From assembly GCA_037126765.1 (NCBI GenBank), contig JBBCBC010000026.1, positions 25,268,448 through 25,332,447 of the forward strand: a DNA stretch of 64,000 nucleotides, read 5' to 3'. Under the pieces are notes generated by a model that saw nothing but the letters and a program-made list of their open reading frames with translations, ran no database searches and had not been told where the DNA came from. Source of the DNA: Stenogyne calaminthoides. Lineage: Eukaryota; Streptophyta; Magnoliopsida; Lamiales; Lamiaceae. The position numbers were made by a program, and so were the translations under genes. Positions 10,925-22,844 of the stretch are shown piece by piece (position 1 is the stretch's first letter; every line of letters starts with the position of its first letter).

Positions 10925-11254
10925 TCATGTGGATACTACAAGTTATGTGCTTGTATTAGTGTACAATGGACATAATATTCCCGATGCGAAGTAAAGCCTA
11001 CACTCTATACCATTTGAATAAATCGAGTAGAAATGGAGATAATTGTTTTATGATTCAGTGAAAAGTTACAGCTGAAAGAAACAATAATATTGTTAATTAT
11101 ATTGTTATATCTCCAAAAAAAAAAACAAATCATATCAGCTTGCAACACGTGTTAAGTTATTCGTTAATCAACTTTATAGATATATAAATTGAAATATCAA
11201 TTGAAATAACTTAGTTCTCTAAAAGATCAATTGAAATAATAATTTTACTGCGAA
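10925..11254. other. AT-rich intergenic DNA
   Basis: Short repeats of TCAATTGAAATA near 11190-11240. No gene seen. Confidence 0.45.
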
Positions 11255-11377
11255 AAGGGTTATATGGCTCCGAATATGCACTTTTCGGAAATATTACAGA
11301 AAGTCGGACATCTTCAAAGATGGGAGTGGTATTGTTAGAGATAGTGAGTGGGAAAGAATGCGGAATTTGAACGCTAT
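11255..11377 (+). pseudogene. Relic of a third receptor-kinase gene (exon 6 only)
   Basis: The DNA matches exon 6 of the two complete genes (4439-4560 and 9802-9925): TATATGGCTCC, then AATATGC, GTCGGACATCTT, GATGGGAGTGGTA, TTAGAGATAGTGAGTGG, TTTGAACGC. This is the kinase segment from the activation-loop end through the SDIFSMGV and VSG region. Small indels break the frame. The homology stops at about 11377, where unrelated sequence leads into an NLR fragment. No other exons of this copy are visible. Confidence 0.7.
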
Positions 11378-11399
11378 CTCTGGCATCCATATTTCCGAT

Positions 11400-13239
11400 A
11401 TGAATGTAATGAACTGGATCCTCCATTTCTTCCCTCGGAAAGTGGAACTCGGATCTTGCTCACAAGTAGGCTGCAACCAATAAATCAGGAACGCGATCGT
11501 GACTTTTCTAGCAGCATAGTTAAGATGCGGTTATTAACCAAAGAAGAAAGTTGGGATCTGCTGCGTGATAAGGCATTTTGTGAAGGCTTATCATGTCCTC
11601 CTCAACTTGAGAAAGTTGGAAAGGAAATTGCTGAGAAATGTGAAGGTCTTCCTCTTACCATTCTAGTTGTTGCTCACCTATTGTCTGAAGAGGAGAAGAG
11701 AACCCCAGAGTACTGGAACGAGGTTGCTGAAAAAAAAAACCATCAACTTTTCATGGATGCATACGATAAAATATCAAAGGTACTACTTCCAAGCTACAAC
11801 TACTTGCCTCCACTTTTAAAAATGTGCTTTCTTTTATGTCGGACTATTTCCTAAAAAATACGAGATACCACGATCCAAGCTCATCAATTTATGGGTTGTT
11901 GATAGATTTCTTGAATTAAATATAAACATAAATTCAGCTTCTGTTGCTATTAGTTATTTGGAGGAGCTTGTTGCCAATAATGTTGTTATGCTCTGCAAAA
12001 AAAGCACTTACAATTTGTATCATACTATCAAAACTTGCGCTCTCCATTCTTCCTTGTGGCACCTGTATAAACAAAAAGCTGGGGAGACTAAGTTTGCACT
12101 TATTATAAGCAGTCCCGATGATTGCTTAGGTGATGGTATGGAAGGCCATCACCGATTGTCCATCCAAAGTAATGTTTTGTTTAGTATCAAAGACGTGCAT
12201 CAATTGGTGGAGGATAATTGTGCACCCGCTGCACGTTCTCTCCTATGTTTTGGTCCATACCACCAATATCAAGTACCGCTCTGTTTTCGTTTGAAGTTGT
12301 TGAGAGAACTCGATGCTCTTTCAATCCGTTTCTACGAGTTCCCTGTGGAGGTATTGCAACTAGTTTGGCTAACTTACCTTTCTCTTACTTCGAATGGAAT
12401 GATCCCAGCTGCTATTTGTCAACGAGTTCTTTATTGTTGATCGACATCAAAGCATCAAGTCTTGTAATGATGCATCATATCTACCAATGGAGATATGGAG
12501 TTTGCCAGTACTAAATCATCTTCAGGTCATGGGAAGCGATCTACCAAATCCTTGTGGCGCTTCCTTGGATAACTTATCAACACTTTCCAAGGTCACTGCT
12601 AATAGTTGCAGTGAGGTCGTTCTTAAAGGAGTTCCTAATTTAAGGGAGTTATATATTCAAATTGAATTGACACCTGAAGATGATGGTAAACCCTCGAGTT
12701 TCTTCGCTCATGCTTCCCATCTTAGCCAACTAAACTCATTTAAATGTGTCATCGTCAATCCTGAGGTTATTCGCCCAGTTGTTCCTTTTCCAATCCTTGG
12801 AGAATTTTTGAAGAAATTATATTTGAGTGGGTTGTGCTATCCTTGGAAAGAGATGAGAAATATTGCTTCATTACCAATACTTAATGTACTCAAGTTAAAA
12901 AACAATGCTTTTCAAGGCCCGATTTGGAAAGTTGAAGAAGGAGAATTCATTTCACTTTACTCTCTTGTAATCGAGGACACTGATATGGTGGATTGGCAAT
13001 TGGGACATGGCACATTTGGAGTGCTTATGAGCTTAGTCATAAAAAACTGCTACAAATTAAAAAAGATTCGTGGAAAGTTTGGACACAACTTATTCAAGAT
13101 GGAGATTGTTGATTGCAACCCTTCATGTATAAAGGAAATGAAAAGGGCTATCGCAGAAGAAATGAAAAAGGATACAAACACTTTCTATTGTGATATTGGT
13201 GTGCATTCTTCATGGGATGATAAGAAGCTCAAGAAATAA
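11400..13239 (+). pseudogene. R1-like NLR resistance gene, C-terminal half, two frameshifts
   Basis: Intracellular immune receptor of the CC-NB-ARC-LRR class, closest in feel to Solanales/Lamiales late-blight R1-type proteins. Recognisable from RNBS-B (GTRILLTSR, about 11444) through GLPL (CEGLPLTI, about 11640), the RNBS-D region (LKMCFL), a winged-helix-like segment and leucine-rich repeats to a natural stop at 13239. Missing: the coiled coil, P-loop and kinase-2. Frame breaks: about 11832 (one extra base in a T-run after LKMCFL) and about 12425. Outside those sites the reading is continuous for about 600 codons, so decay is recent or the shifts are sequencing errors. The truncated front abuts the receptor-kinase relic, pointing to a rearrangement within the cluster. 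Confidence 0.75.
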
Positions 13240-13685
13240 CTCACGTCTCATTAGAAATTAAGGTATAATCATTCATTTCATTTACATTTTATTGCAAGAA
13301 AATTCTCAAAACGCACCTTGTTTAATCTTTCTCACTTTCCCCTCTTCGATTATGTAAAAATTATATTTAAAAAAAAAACTCATAATTTGAGTATAGCTTA
13401 TAGGATTTTAGAAAAATAATTTGGAGCGCTAGCTGGTATGATATGTTTGGAGCTTTATAAAGAGCTTGTTTTAAGGTCTTATAAACTATTAAATGTTTTT
13501 TCTCTAGTCAAACACCTTCTATGAGATGAAACACCATTTGAAGTAGAAGAATACGACTATACATATGCATCTTGTAACAAATTATATATGTTTAATTGTG
13601 CATGATCTGCGGTGAAGGCTGATGGTGGACTGAATAAGATTGCAGCTTTATTCATTTTACCTGTACGAAATTAGTCTCAATTATA
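13240..13685. other. 3' flank of the NLR remnant
   Basis: AT-rich sequence without a recognisable gene or repeat. Confidence 0.45.
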
Positions 13686-13863
13686 CTCGAATTGTACCAT
13701 TTCATTCCAAATTCTGCGAAATTGACGATATGATGACATTTTTGGTCACGTGCCTTATATGTGAGCATTCAATTTGGAGATTTCCGGCTGAAATGCATGA
13801 CAAAAAACGACGTCGTTTAATCAATTTTGGCTAATTTGGGACGAAAATGGTACAATTCTTGAA
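13686..13863. repeat. Fold-back element (MITE-like)
   Basis: The left arm (13688-13724) and the reverse complement of the right arm (13821-13860) match well: AATTGTACCATTT, then C(A/G)T(T/C)CCAAATT, then AAATTGA. About 100 bp separate them, with a perfect palindrome ACGACGTCGT at 13808-13817. Non-coding; likely a non-autonomous DNA transposon. Target duplication not resolved. Confidence 0.55.
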
Positions 13864-14841
13864 AAATTGACACCAATTATATACATCAAACTTTTTTGAG
13901 ACTATTTTGGAAAAGCTGAAAAGTCATGAGAATATTTTGGATTTTATCCCTGTATAATTAGAGCTGGACTTGGATGTAAACTTAGTTACATTTTCTTTCT
14001 CTATTGTGTTATTTTGGTGGGTTTTTAGATGATTTAACTTGGAATATTTTTCAGATTTTCAGAGCTAGCGTAGATCAGAAATATTTGCGTTTGCTTGATT
14101 TGGAGCTTCGAATTTCTTGTTCTATACAAAGTCTAACTTCTTGCTGATGTTTTTATGTATTTTTGTTGAGATTTGGATCTGTGAGAGAGTTTTAAGCCTT
14201 GTATTTTGTGGGCGATTTTGACTTCTTTTTAGCTTTGTGCTGGATTGTGCCTTTTTATTTTTGTTGGCTTTGTATTTCTGGGACCCAATTTATTTGATCT
14301 CCTTTTGACTGGGCTGGTTCTATTATGATTTTTATTTTACTGTCTATTGGATTTTAAGATGCTCCTTTTAAGTACTATTTTTCCTGACTTCGATTTCCCG
14401 TTAGATTTTAGAATTAAGTACTATTAGGTTAAAAATAAACTCATACAAATACTAGTAGGTCCAACAATTAAATTAAAGTACTATTATGTCCAAAAGCATG
14501 TATGAAAGACCCAATATACCTCTCTATTAGTTGTAAGATACAATTATTTGTTTAATTGATAATAGTACAATTATTACATCCCATCCCAATAAATCAACCG
14601 TCCCCCCTCTCTCCCTCATTTCTCTTTTGACGATCTCTCTAAAACTTCTCCCTTCTCTCTCTAAAACTTCTCACCTATCTCTCTACACCAAAATCACCAC
14701 ACCACACCACCATCCGCCGTGTAAACCACGCTGAAATCTCCACCCCCCCCCTCAAGAACGGAATGGCGATCCCTCCAAGGCCTGGCCCCAACAACCCGTG
14801 AAACCTCCTTCCCACAACCCAAACAAGATCCGCCACAGCTC
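13864..14841. other. Intergenic DNA with CT-rich tract
   Basis: No gene supported. A pyrimidine-rich stretch at about 14595-14690 repeats CTCTCTCTAAAACTTCTC. Nothing else recognised up to the LTR that starts at 14842. Confidence 0.5.
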
Positions 14842-15922
14842 TGTTGGAGTTATACTGAAAATTATGCTTTTACTTTGTATAACCAAACTGAATTTTCTTA
14901 TTTATTTACTGAAATACAATATTAATCACTATTGCATTAAATATGAATGAATGTTATATATATTTATTGCAAACCCGTTCAATAAGTCAGTACGTATTAC
15001 GTTGTAGTTAATTTGGTGATACCAGATCACTGAAGATCAAATTAACAGCACCTCGTAATAAAGTACAAATTCACAACCAAGATGAAAATGAACAAACCAT
15101 CATGAAAGGTTGAAGTGTAAGACCCAGATTGACTTGTCTTGACCAAGGGATTACACTAGTGCATTTAGGTGCGCTGAATAAGGACCTACAGGAGGACAAA
15201 TTCTTCGGTACTGAATATACAAGAATTAGACCTCAGTGATGTGTTGTTTCTTAATCTCCGTCCCTTAAATAGGATCATGTGAAATTAATAACTATTGCTT
15301 TGACTTATGATAGGAAGAGAGTAAATGCGATTCGATACCTTATATCTTGGGCAATATTATTAATTACATGACGATTGTTGACATTTAATACGGAGAATCG
15401 CGTGCAAGTACGTCTTGCTTGATTTGTTCCCTTGGTGGGCTCAGAACCTTTATCATACCAAATCTTGCAAGTGGAAATTTATTTTCCGGTATGGATAATA
15501 ATGTTGAGCTGCCTTGACTCCAAGGACAAAGATATTAATTAATATAAAGCTTGTTCTGTGGCTTAATTAATTAATTGACTAATATAATCTTAAACACGGG
15601 AAATAATAATCGGGAGCCATATTATAGTGAAATCGTAATATGGGTTAAGATGGATAGTTCAATATTAATTTTATAATAGAGTAAATTAATATTAATGGAC
15701 TTGAATAATATTTGGACCAATATTATAGCTTCATAGTCCATTGAAGGTCAAAACCTTAATTCTCCTAAAGGCCAATCAAATAGCAAAAAATAAAGTCCAA
15801 TTAGTGAAAGAGAGAAGAAAATATTTTGCTATATTTCCATGAGTAATTTTCGAAAATTTGTAGATAAAAAGGAAGAAAAGATTGTCTTGATTTTCTTGTA
15901 GATATTTTATGGAAAGAGATAC
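14842..15922 (+). mobile_element. Truncated copia-type LTR (family member A)
   Basis: Starts TGTTGGAGTTATACTG and follows the LTR family seen whole at 17601, 32471 and 44319 for about 1080 bp. Homology ends near GGAAAGAGATA (about 15922), well short of the family's usual CCCAACA end. The break coincides with the start of gypsy-type sequence, so the gypsy element or a deletion removed the rest. Confidence 0.75.
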
Positions 15923-16553
15923 AATAAATGGATTTTTACCAAGGATAACACCTCACAGGTCGCCAGCAGGGGCAAGGGGATCAAGTTGGAGGATATCCGA
16001 CCAGAGTGACCTCGAGATCTCAGACTAACACAAATACAGAGGATGGGTGTCAGGCGGGCGGTGCTGAAGAACCTTCCTAAAATAGGCTTAAGTCAGAGAT
16101 AAAGCAGCAAATGACGATTACGAATGACAGATTAAAGTACTTAGATGGCTAATTCCCTGCAAATCTGGAGATTGTCTTGGGTGAAGTCCCAGTGAGGTGC
16201 CCGAGGTCGTTCTGCCTCGGGCGACTTCCGACGACATCAAAAGCAAATCACATCAGTCTTGTAGCATTTAATGTTTTGCAGAGTAACTTTCGGCCCAGTT
16301 GTATTTTTAACCCAGGAGAGTGAGCTCCACTCTCTCAAACACCATAAATAGGGCTCATTTATGACCCAAATGGCTAGAGAATTCATACCATACCAAACCC
16401 CTTGCAAATTTACTTCTTGCATTTAAATCTAACACTTATTCTCTACACAATCATGAACAATTAATATAACTCTTAACTCATAATTACTTGTTTGTGTCAT
16501 CAAGATCCTAAGCCACATTCAAATCCCTAACCTCGATATTTTGATGCGCAACA
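15923..16553 (+). mobile_element. Ty3/gypsy 5' LTR (start not resolved)
   Basis: Sequence between the break in LTR A and a TG...ACA-type end at 16551-16553, just before a primer-binding site. A TATA-like CATAAATAGG lies near 16343. The repeats CGAGGTCGTTC and CTCGGGCGAC are typical of GC-richer gypsy LTRs. I could not find the partner 3' LTR, so the exact 5' boundary is uncertain. Confidence 0.5.
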
Positions 16554-16573
16554 ATTGGCGCTAGAAGGAGGGT
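16554..16573 (+). other. Primer-binding site of the gypsy element
   Basis: TTGGCGCTAGAAGGAGGG directly follows the LTR end ...GCGCAACA. TGGCGC(T/C) starts are usual for reverse-transcription priming sites in plant Ty3/gypsy elements. Confidence 0.55.
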
Positions 16574-17600
16574 ACTCTTTAAGAAATATAGTGCTAAAGT
16601 TTTAGTGTTTTCTCATTGGAGTATTCCTTATGAATCTTCGATAAAAAATCCCTTTTATCCATCCAAAATCATCCTCCAAAGCCTCTAAACCTGTCTCAAG
16701 CTACTTACATCTCCAAGGGGTGCTATTGGTTTTTCAGATTCCGATGGAGCGAGGGGGCTAGCGGCGCCCAAGAAGAATATAAAGCGGAGGAACTCATTGT
16801 TGCATCGCCCCTAAGCTCGAACAGATTCACACTCCTAGGGATATTGATGAGGCTATTGTGGAGTTGCGTCGGAAGCAAGCCAAAATGGAGTATCCCCAGG
16901 GCGACCTGTGCCACAATCTGAACAAAAAGGCCCAGAGCAAAGGTAAAGGCCGAATGGATGAGGAGTCTCATCCCGAGTCGCGAGGAAAGTCAGGAAGCCA
17001 ACTCCCACCAAACTCAACATACCCAGGAGTACCGCCGCAACTCGAACGAGGGGCCGAACCTGGTCCACCGACGTCTTTTCACTAAAAGTTTCAGTTGTGG
17101 CCAATACCGAGGTCGCGGGCCTATCAGTGTCAACATGAGCGGCCAAATCAGGAAAACACCGAGCCTGAGAAATCGGACTCGGGATCAGTAGCACAAAGTG
17201 TGCCCAGACAAAGGATCTCGACACAAGACCGACTAGGGCATTCTCCATCACCCCGCCAAGCGAACCGAACTCCATCTTCGCCGAATTGCTCGAACTCCCT
17301 CTCCCCCTCGCCAACACCGCAAGGTGGAGGCTAGGCAAATGGCCAGAATATTGCAAAACAACAAGGATTTGAAAGAGCAGTTAGCAAACAAGAACGGAGG
17401 GCCCATGTATACGAAAATTCCCATTTCGCCATTATCCCCAACGGTCATGCTCGCTCCGGTACAGGTCAAAATCAACGCCAACTCAGTAACACAGTACAAC
17501 GGTAACTCACTCGATAAACCACGTCAGCAAATACATCTCGTATATGAACTGAATGGGAGCCACAGACACCACTCAATGCCACATTTTCCCGCCAATTTAG
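16574..17600 (+). pseudogene. Gypsy element, leader and start of gag (broken)
   Basis: Frame-broken coding sequence: DIDEAIVELRRKQAKMEY (from about 16842), a proline/serine-rich stretch, a basic MEARQMARILQNNKDLKEQL segment (from 17324), and gag residues interrupted at FPANL by a solo LTR at 17601. The reading resumes at 19314 with a gag core motif. Several frameshifts; not functional. Confidence 0.55.
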
Positions 17601-19308
17601 TGTTGGGATTATACTGGAAAGTATGCTTTTTACTTTGTATAATCACACTGAGTTTCTGTCTTATTTACTGAAATAAATTATTTATCACTGATGCTTTAAA
17701 TATCATCGAATGTTACACATATTTACTTCATAACCGTTCAATAAGAAGTACGTGTTACATTGTAGTTAATTTAGTGATACCAGATCACAGAAGATTAAAT
17801 TAACATTCCCTTGTAACTAAAAGTACACTTTCACGACCTAGATGGAAATGAACAAACCATCACGAAAGGTTGAGGTGTAAGGCTCAGATTGACTTGTCTT
17901 GACCAAGAGATTTCACTAGTGGATCATGGTGCACTGAACAGGACCTACAGGAGGACAAATTCTTCAGCACTAAAAACAGAAGAATTAGACCTCAGTGGTT
18001 CATTATTTCTTAATCTCCGTCCCTTAAATAGGATGGTTTGCAATCAATAGCCGTTGTTTTGAGTTATGACGGGAAGATGATCATTGAGATTCAATACCTT
18101 GTATCTTGGGCAATGATATTGATTACACGACGATTGCTAAGATTTAATACGGGGAAACGTGTGCAGGTACACCTTGTTTGATTTGTCCCCTTGGGAGGCT
18201 CATAAGATTTATCATACCAAATATTGCAAGTGGAATTTATTTCCGGTATGGATAATAATGTTGAGCCGTTCCTTAACCAAGGAAAAAGATGTTAATTAAT
18301 ATAAAGCTATTTCAGTGGCTTGAATTAATTAATGGACTAGATAACCTTGAACACGCGAAATAATAACCGGGAGCCATATTAACAGTAATATGGGTTAAGA
18401 TGGATAGTGCAATATTAATTATGTAGTGGGATTAATTAATATTTATGGGCTTGAATAATATTGAGCTCAATATTGAAAATTCAAAGTCCATTGGAAGGTC
18501 CAATCTTAATTCTCCTAAAGGCCCCACAAGTAGCCCAAACATAAAGTCCAATAACTGAAAAAGGTGTTTAAAATAAAATAAATTATTGTTGCCTAATTTT
18601 TTCCAAAATTTCGAAAATTATGGATAAAAGAGGGAGAAAGATTTTCTTTGAATTTTGTTATGGAATGAAGATAAGTATTCTTGGAGTACAAGATTATCTC
18701 ATTAAATTCAAGAAATCTTCCACTTGGCTATTCATGATGGAAATTTCTAAAATTCCATAACTTAAGGAGGAGGAGATTTTATTTGGGAGATATATTGGGA
18801 AATAGAATATATTGGATATATCCAAAATTGTTTCTTGGAGAAGAAGCAAGAAAATTTCCCAATCTCCCTAAACCCTAATAATTTCGCCCCCCTTAGTATT
18901 ATAAATATGGGATGAATTTTTCATCCCCAATGCAATTAAATGTGTTGGAAAAATTAGAAATCCACAAAGGTGGTGCAACATAAAATTTATTTTTCCCTTT
19001 TGTTAATTGTTCGCGAGTGTCCTTCCACCGGATTGACGAGCAAGGACTTGGGAATACTTGAGAAGGCTTTTTAGTGTGTTCGTGCGAACGAGATCCACCT
19101 TCTAGACGATTGTCACTTCAAGAGGTTAGTTCGCGAAACTCCTAGTTATTCCGCTTGCGTAGGATTTACGTGACGAACTTGTATGCATGATTTGTTGTTG
19201 TATTAATATTTGAATTAATATAGGATTAATTCATGCTAGTAATAATTTTCAGAATTAAATTTGTATTTAAATTCACCCCGAATAGATCCGGGCACCCCAT
19301 TCCCAACA
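17601..19308 (+). mobile_element. Solo copia-type LTR B
   Basis: 1708 bp, beginning TGTTGGGATTATACTGG and ending CATTCCCAACA, with a perfect 5-bp target duplication TTTAG (17596-17600 and 19309-19313). No internal domain, so it is a solo LTR left by LTR-LTR recombination. It interrupts the gypsy gag. Confidence 0.9.
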
Positions 19309-19313
19309 TTTAG

Positions 19314-20160
19314 ATGACTAAGCCTGCCGATGGTTCAACTCACTCCCCCCGACCTCGATAGAATCCTTCCATCAAATGGCCCAGCTCTTCCTCACTCATT
19401 TCGCCACGCTCACCCCACACAAAGGGACAAAACAGAGCCTGGCAAACATTCACCAACTTGAAGACGAGTCAGATCGGGCATACATGGATTGTGTGGACAA
19501 GCTCGTCATAGAGGGTGAACCCCTCGGGAATAAGGCTAAAGTTTTGGGCATGGTTCACGGGCTGAAAAAAGGAACCAAACTGTGGAAGCTGATGAACTGA
19601 GATTATCCGACGAGCTATGTGGATTTCAGATACCGAGCAGGAACCCTGATCACCAAGGTGAAATACTCTTCCAAAGATTGGGCGAGCAGAGTCCGAACGA
19701 GGTCAAGAATGAGGTAAAAAAATTCGAACCGAAGTCCGATAAACCATTTAAGAAACCTGGTGCCAATTACCGAGCTCCAGGTTCCTTCAAACCTTTCGAT
19801 AACAACATCGAAGCCAGAATCCAAGAGACATTCACTATGGGCCCAGCACAAATTTTTCAAGCCATCAGGGGGAGAAAACCAGATTCCTCCAGCCCAACCA
19901 ATGTATCAGGATGCCTCCAGGCTCAACTCGCAAAAGTTCTGCAGCTATTACAACTCCATTGGGCATACCACCGAACATTGCCAAGACCTACAGAGAAAAC
20001 TTTGGAAACTTTTCGAGGAAGAAATGTTATCAACATTTGTCAAACCAAGAAATGAGCAGCCCAACCATCGGAATGATCAACCATGAGCTAATCAAACCGA
20101 ACAGGAACGCCGAGGTCCGCAGATCCAAAACAGAGCCGAGAACAAGGTTATTCACATGAT
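19314..20160 (+). pseudogene. Gypsy gag, central and C-terminal part (broken)
   Basis: Continuation of the interrupted gag. The retrotransposon-gag core reads FNSLPPTSIESFHQMAQLF, followed by THFATLTPHKGT, DESDRAYMDC and a shift near 19590, then a basic region and one zinc knuckle of CX2YX4HX4C type (CSYYNSIGHTTEHC, about 19940-19985, second Cys as Tyr). At least two frameshifts. The role in the living family is assembly of virus-like particles. Confidence 0.7.
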
Positions 20161-21239
20161 TTGCCCTTCAGGGGGCACCCTTGGCGGTTTTCTCCCAGCG
20201 ATCTCCTTATCCGGCCGACGTCAGAAAGCCGAGATGCGTACACTCGATAATGTCATACTAAGATGCCTCCCGGTCAATATATGATTGCAACCGATTCAAA
20301 GTTGCTCGCGTTCAGAAGGAAGATAAGGACGGGGTGGTTTTCCCAAACTAGGACCCCGTCGTGATTTCAACAAGGATAATGGGAGCGTTAGTCCACCACA
20401 TCATGATCGATAATGGGGTTTTCTGCAATATCCTTTTAAAAAAGACCTTGGATTAGCTTGGAGATCCACTGCTACGTCGAGCCTTGCGAGGTCAGAATCC
20501 GCAGTTTCGGAAGCCAGTCTGTTGAAGCATATGGGATGATTTGCTTGGCTGTCGAGATCACATCGTCATTGGATAAGGAGGTACAAGCGACTAGACAATT
20601 GGATTTCGTCATCATCGATATCCCCTCTAACTTCAATGCCTTCTTTGGTAGACCTTTTGAACACGAATTTGGGGCTGCATCCTCATCTTATTTTTACTGC
20701 ATTAACTTTTCCGATTCTGATGGGAAAATTGGCACCATTAAGGGTGACCACATTGCAGCACGAAAATATTTGACTTACACTTATGTCAATTTAAATTCCG
20801 CTTTTTATTTTGGTAGGAGGTCCGAGGTCAGGCAAGGTTCTACGAACTAATCCTTACCTCTGGAAAACTTAGAATTAAACAGAATGGAAGTAGACAATGT
20901 AATATAAAAAGAGGTAGAACTTATGGACATCGATGAAAAAGAAGAAAAGATAACAACATAGCAAGTTTACAGCGCAGAGACAAGCTCCTCGCGAACATTG
21001 CCCGACCTAGAACCTCAACTTGGTTTCGAGCCCATGGGGAAAGACTCCTCGTGGCCAGAACCAATCCAAGATCCTAGAGGAGAGAAAAAATTATCAAAGA
21101 GCAACCCCCGTCGAAGAACTGGAAACCATCCCGGTCGACCCAGCTCACCCCGGTCTATTTGTAACCATTGGGACACAAATTCCCAAGGATATGCGACTTC
21201 AAGTGATAAATTTTCTCAAAAAAATCTAGATGTCTTCGC
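20161..21239 (+). pseudogene. Gypsy protease region and spacer (decayed)
   Basis: A protease-like segment has HHIMIDNG near 20397 (Asp-Asn-Gly in place of the catalytic Asp-Ser/Thr-Gly). The longest open piece, 20458-20850, contains DFVIIDIPSNFNAFFGRPF, typical of the protease C-terminal part ('NAILGRP'). Stops and shifts occur throughout. 20851-21239 is a degenerate linker before reverse transcriptase, with GTQIPKDM and VINFLKK pieces. Confidence 0.55.
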
Positions 21240-22839
21240 ATAGCCGCATGAAGATATGTTCGGCATCGACCCCGAGGTCGCTTGTCATAGGTTAAACATC
21301 GACCCAACGAAGAAGTCAGTGTCGCAGAAAAGGAGGAAATTTGGTCTTGATAAGTACGCCGCTCTGGTCGAGGAGGTAAAAAAACTACTCGATAACAAGA
21401 TGATTGAACAAGCCGACCACCCTCAATGGGTGGTCAATGCAGTCTTAGTAACAAAAGCGAATAACACCTGACGATTATGCATCGATTTTACCGACTTAAA
21501 TGAGGCATACCCGAAGGATTACTTCCCCATGCCGCATATTGACCACCTCGTCGAGAAAACAACTGGTCATGAAATAATGTCATTTATGGATGCCTTTGCT
21601 GGGTACCACCAGATAGCCATGCACAAGGAAGACCAACAACACACATCTTTCTTAACCGAGAAAAACGTGTACTGTTGGAAGAGAATGCCTTTTGGACTCA
21701 AGAACGCAGGAGCGACCTACCAGCGATTGGTAAACAGGATGTTTGCCGACGAAAACGTAAAAACCATGGATGTATATATCGACTACATCGTGGTAAAAAG
21801 TTAAAGGAAAGAAGATCACCTAGTGCACGTCGCTCAAACGTTTGACATACTCAGAAAGTACAACATTAGGCTGAACCCGAAAAAGTGTAGTTTTGGATTA
21901 GGTTCAGGCAAGTTCTTAGGACACATCATCAGCCAGAGAGGTATCGAGGCCAATCCAACAAAGATCAAGGCCATCATGGATATGAAGCCCCCTCGCAACA
22001 TCAAAGAAGTTCAGAGGCTGACCGGATGTCTCACAGCTTTGAACAAATTCATTTCCAGGATGGGGGACAAGTGCAAACTATTCTTCGAGACCATGAAAAA
22101 AAGAAAGTTCTCATGGACCCCGCAGAGTCAAGCAGCGTTTTTAAAGCTCAAGGTATACCTCTCGAATCCACAAATCTTGTCAAAGCATATTCCGGGCGAA
22201 AAGCTCTTCCTATATTTGGCCGCATCAGAATCAACTTTAAGCGTCATTTTGGTATGGGCCGATGGTCAGTTTCATTTGCCAATATACTTTGTTAGTCAAA
22301 CCCTTAACGATGCCGAGCTCAAATATCCACCTTTGGAGAAGCTCGCATATGCTTTGGTCATGAGTTTTCGAAAGCTCCATCAATACTTTTTCGACCATCA
22401 AGTCGAAATTCTCACCACGATGCCACTAAGGCAGATCCTACACCGACCAGACAATGCTGGAAGATTATTGAAATGGGCCATTGGATTGGGTCAATTTGGA
22501 ATAACTTTTGCACCTCAGACCGCAATCAAAGCTCAAGTCCTCGTCGACTTCCTCACCGAGCTCACATTTCCCGAGAAGACTCCAGAGATCGCCGAGGTCC
22601 CCTGGGAGCTGTACTTCGATGGTTTGTCAACAAGCACTCGAGCAGGGGCGGGAGTGGTCCTAATTAGTCCCGAAAGGCAATCGTTCACCACAGCGATCAG
22701 TTTCAGTTTTCACGCCACCAACAAGAAAGCCGAATATAAAGCACTGATAAACTGTTTAGAAATGGTTATGGCCATTGGCGTGCGCAAGTTGAAAGTCTTC
22801 AGCGACTCCCAGTTGGTCGCATATCAGATGTCAGGAGAG
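21240..22839 (+). pseudogene. Gypsy reverse transcriptase and first part of RNase H (broken)
   Basis: Reverse transcriptase motifs in order: QKRRKFGLDKYAALVEEVKK, WVVNAVLV, CIDFTDLNEAYPKD, MDAFAGYHQI, FGLKNAGATYQR. Stops: TGA at 21469-21471 (a Trp in relatives) and TAA at 21802-21804. The catalytic box is YIDY instead of YIDD, the second Asp changed to Tyr at 21784-21786. RNase H follows (NPKKCSFG, QRLTGCLTALNKFISR, LYFDGLSTSTRAGAGVVL, SDSQLVAYQMSGEY) and stops at 22839, where a copia element is inserted; the reading resumes at 32126. Confidence 0.85.
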
Positions 22840-22844
22840 TACGA

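Noticed and set aside
16853..17499. Minus-strand ORFs of 80-170 codons
   Set aside because: Antisense of the GC-richer gypsy gag; low complexity, no motif, and the plus strand has gag similarity.
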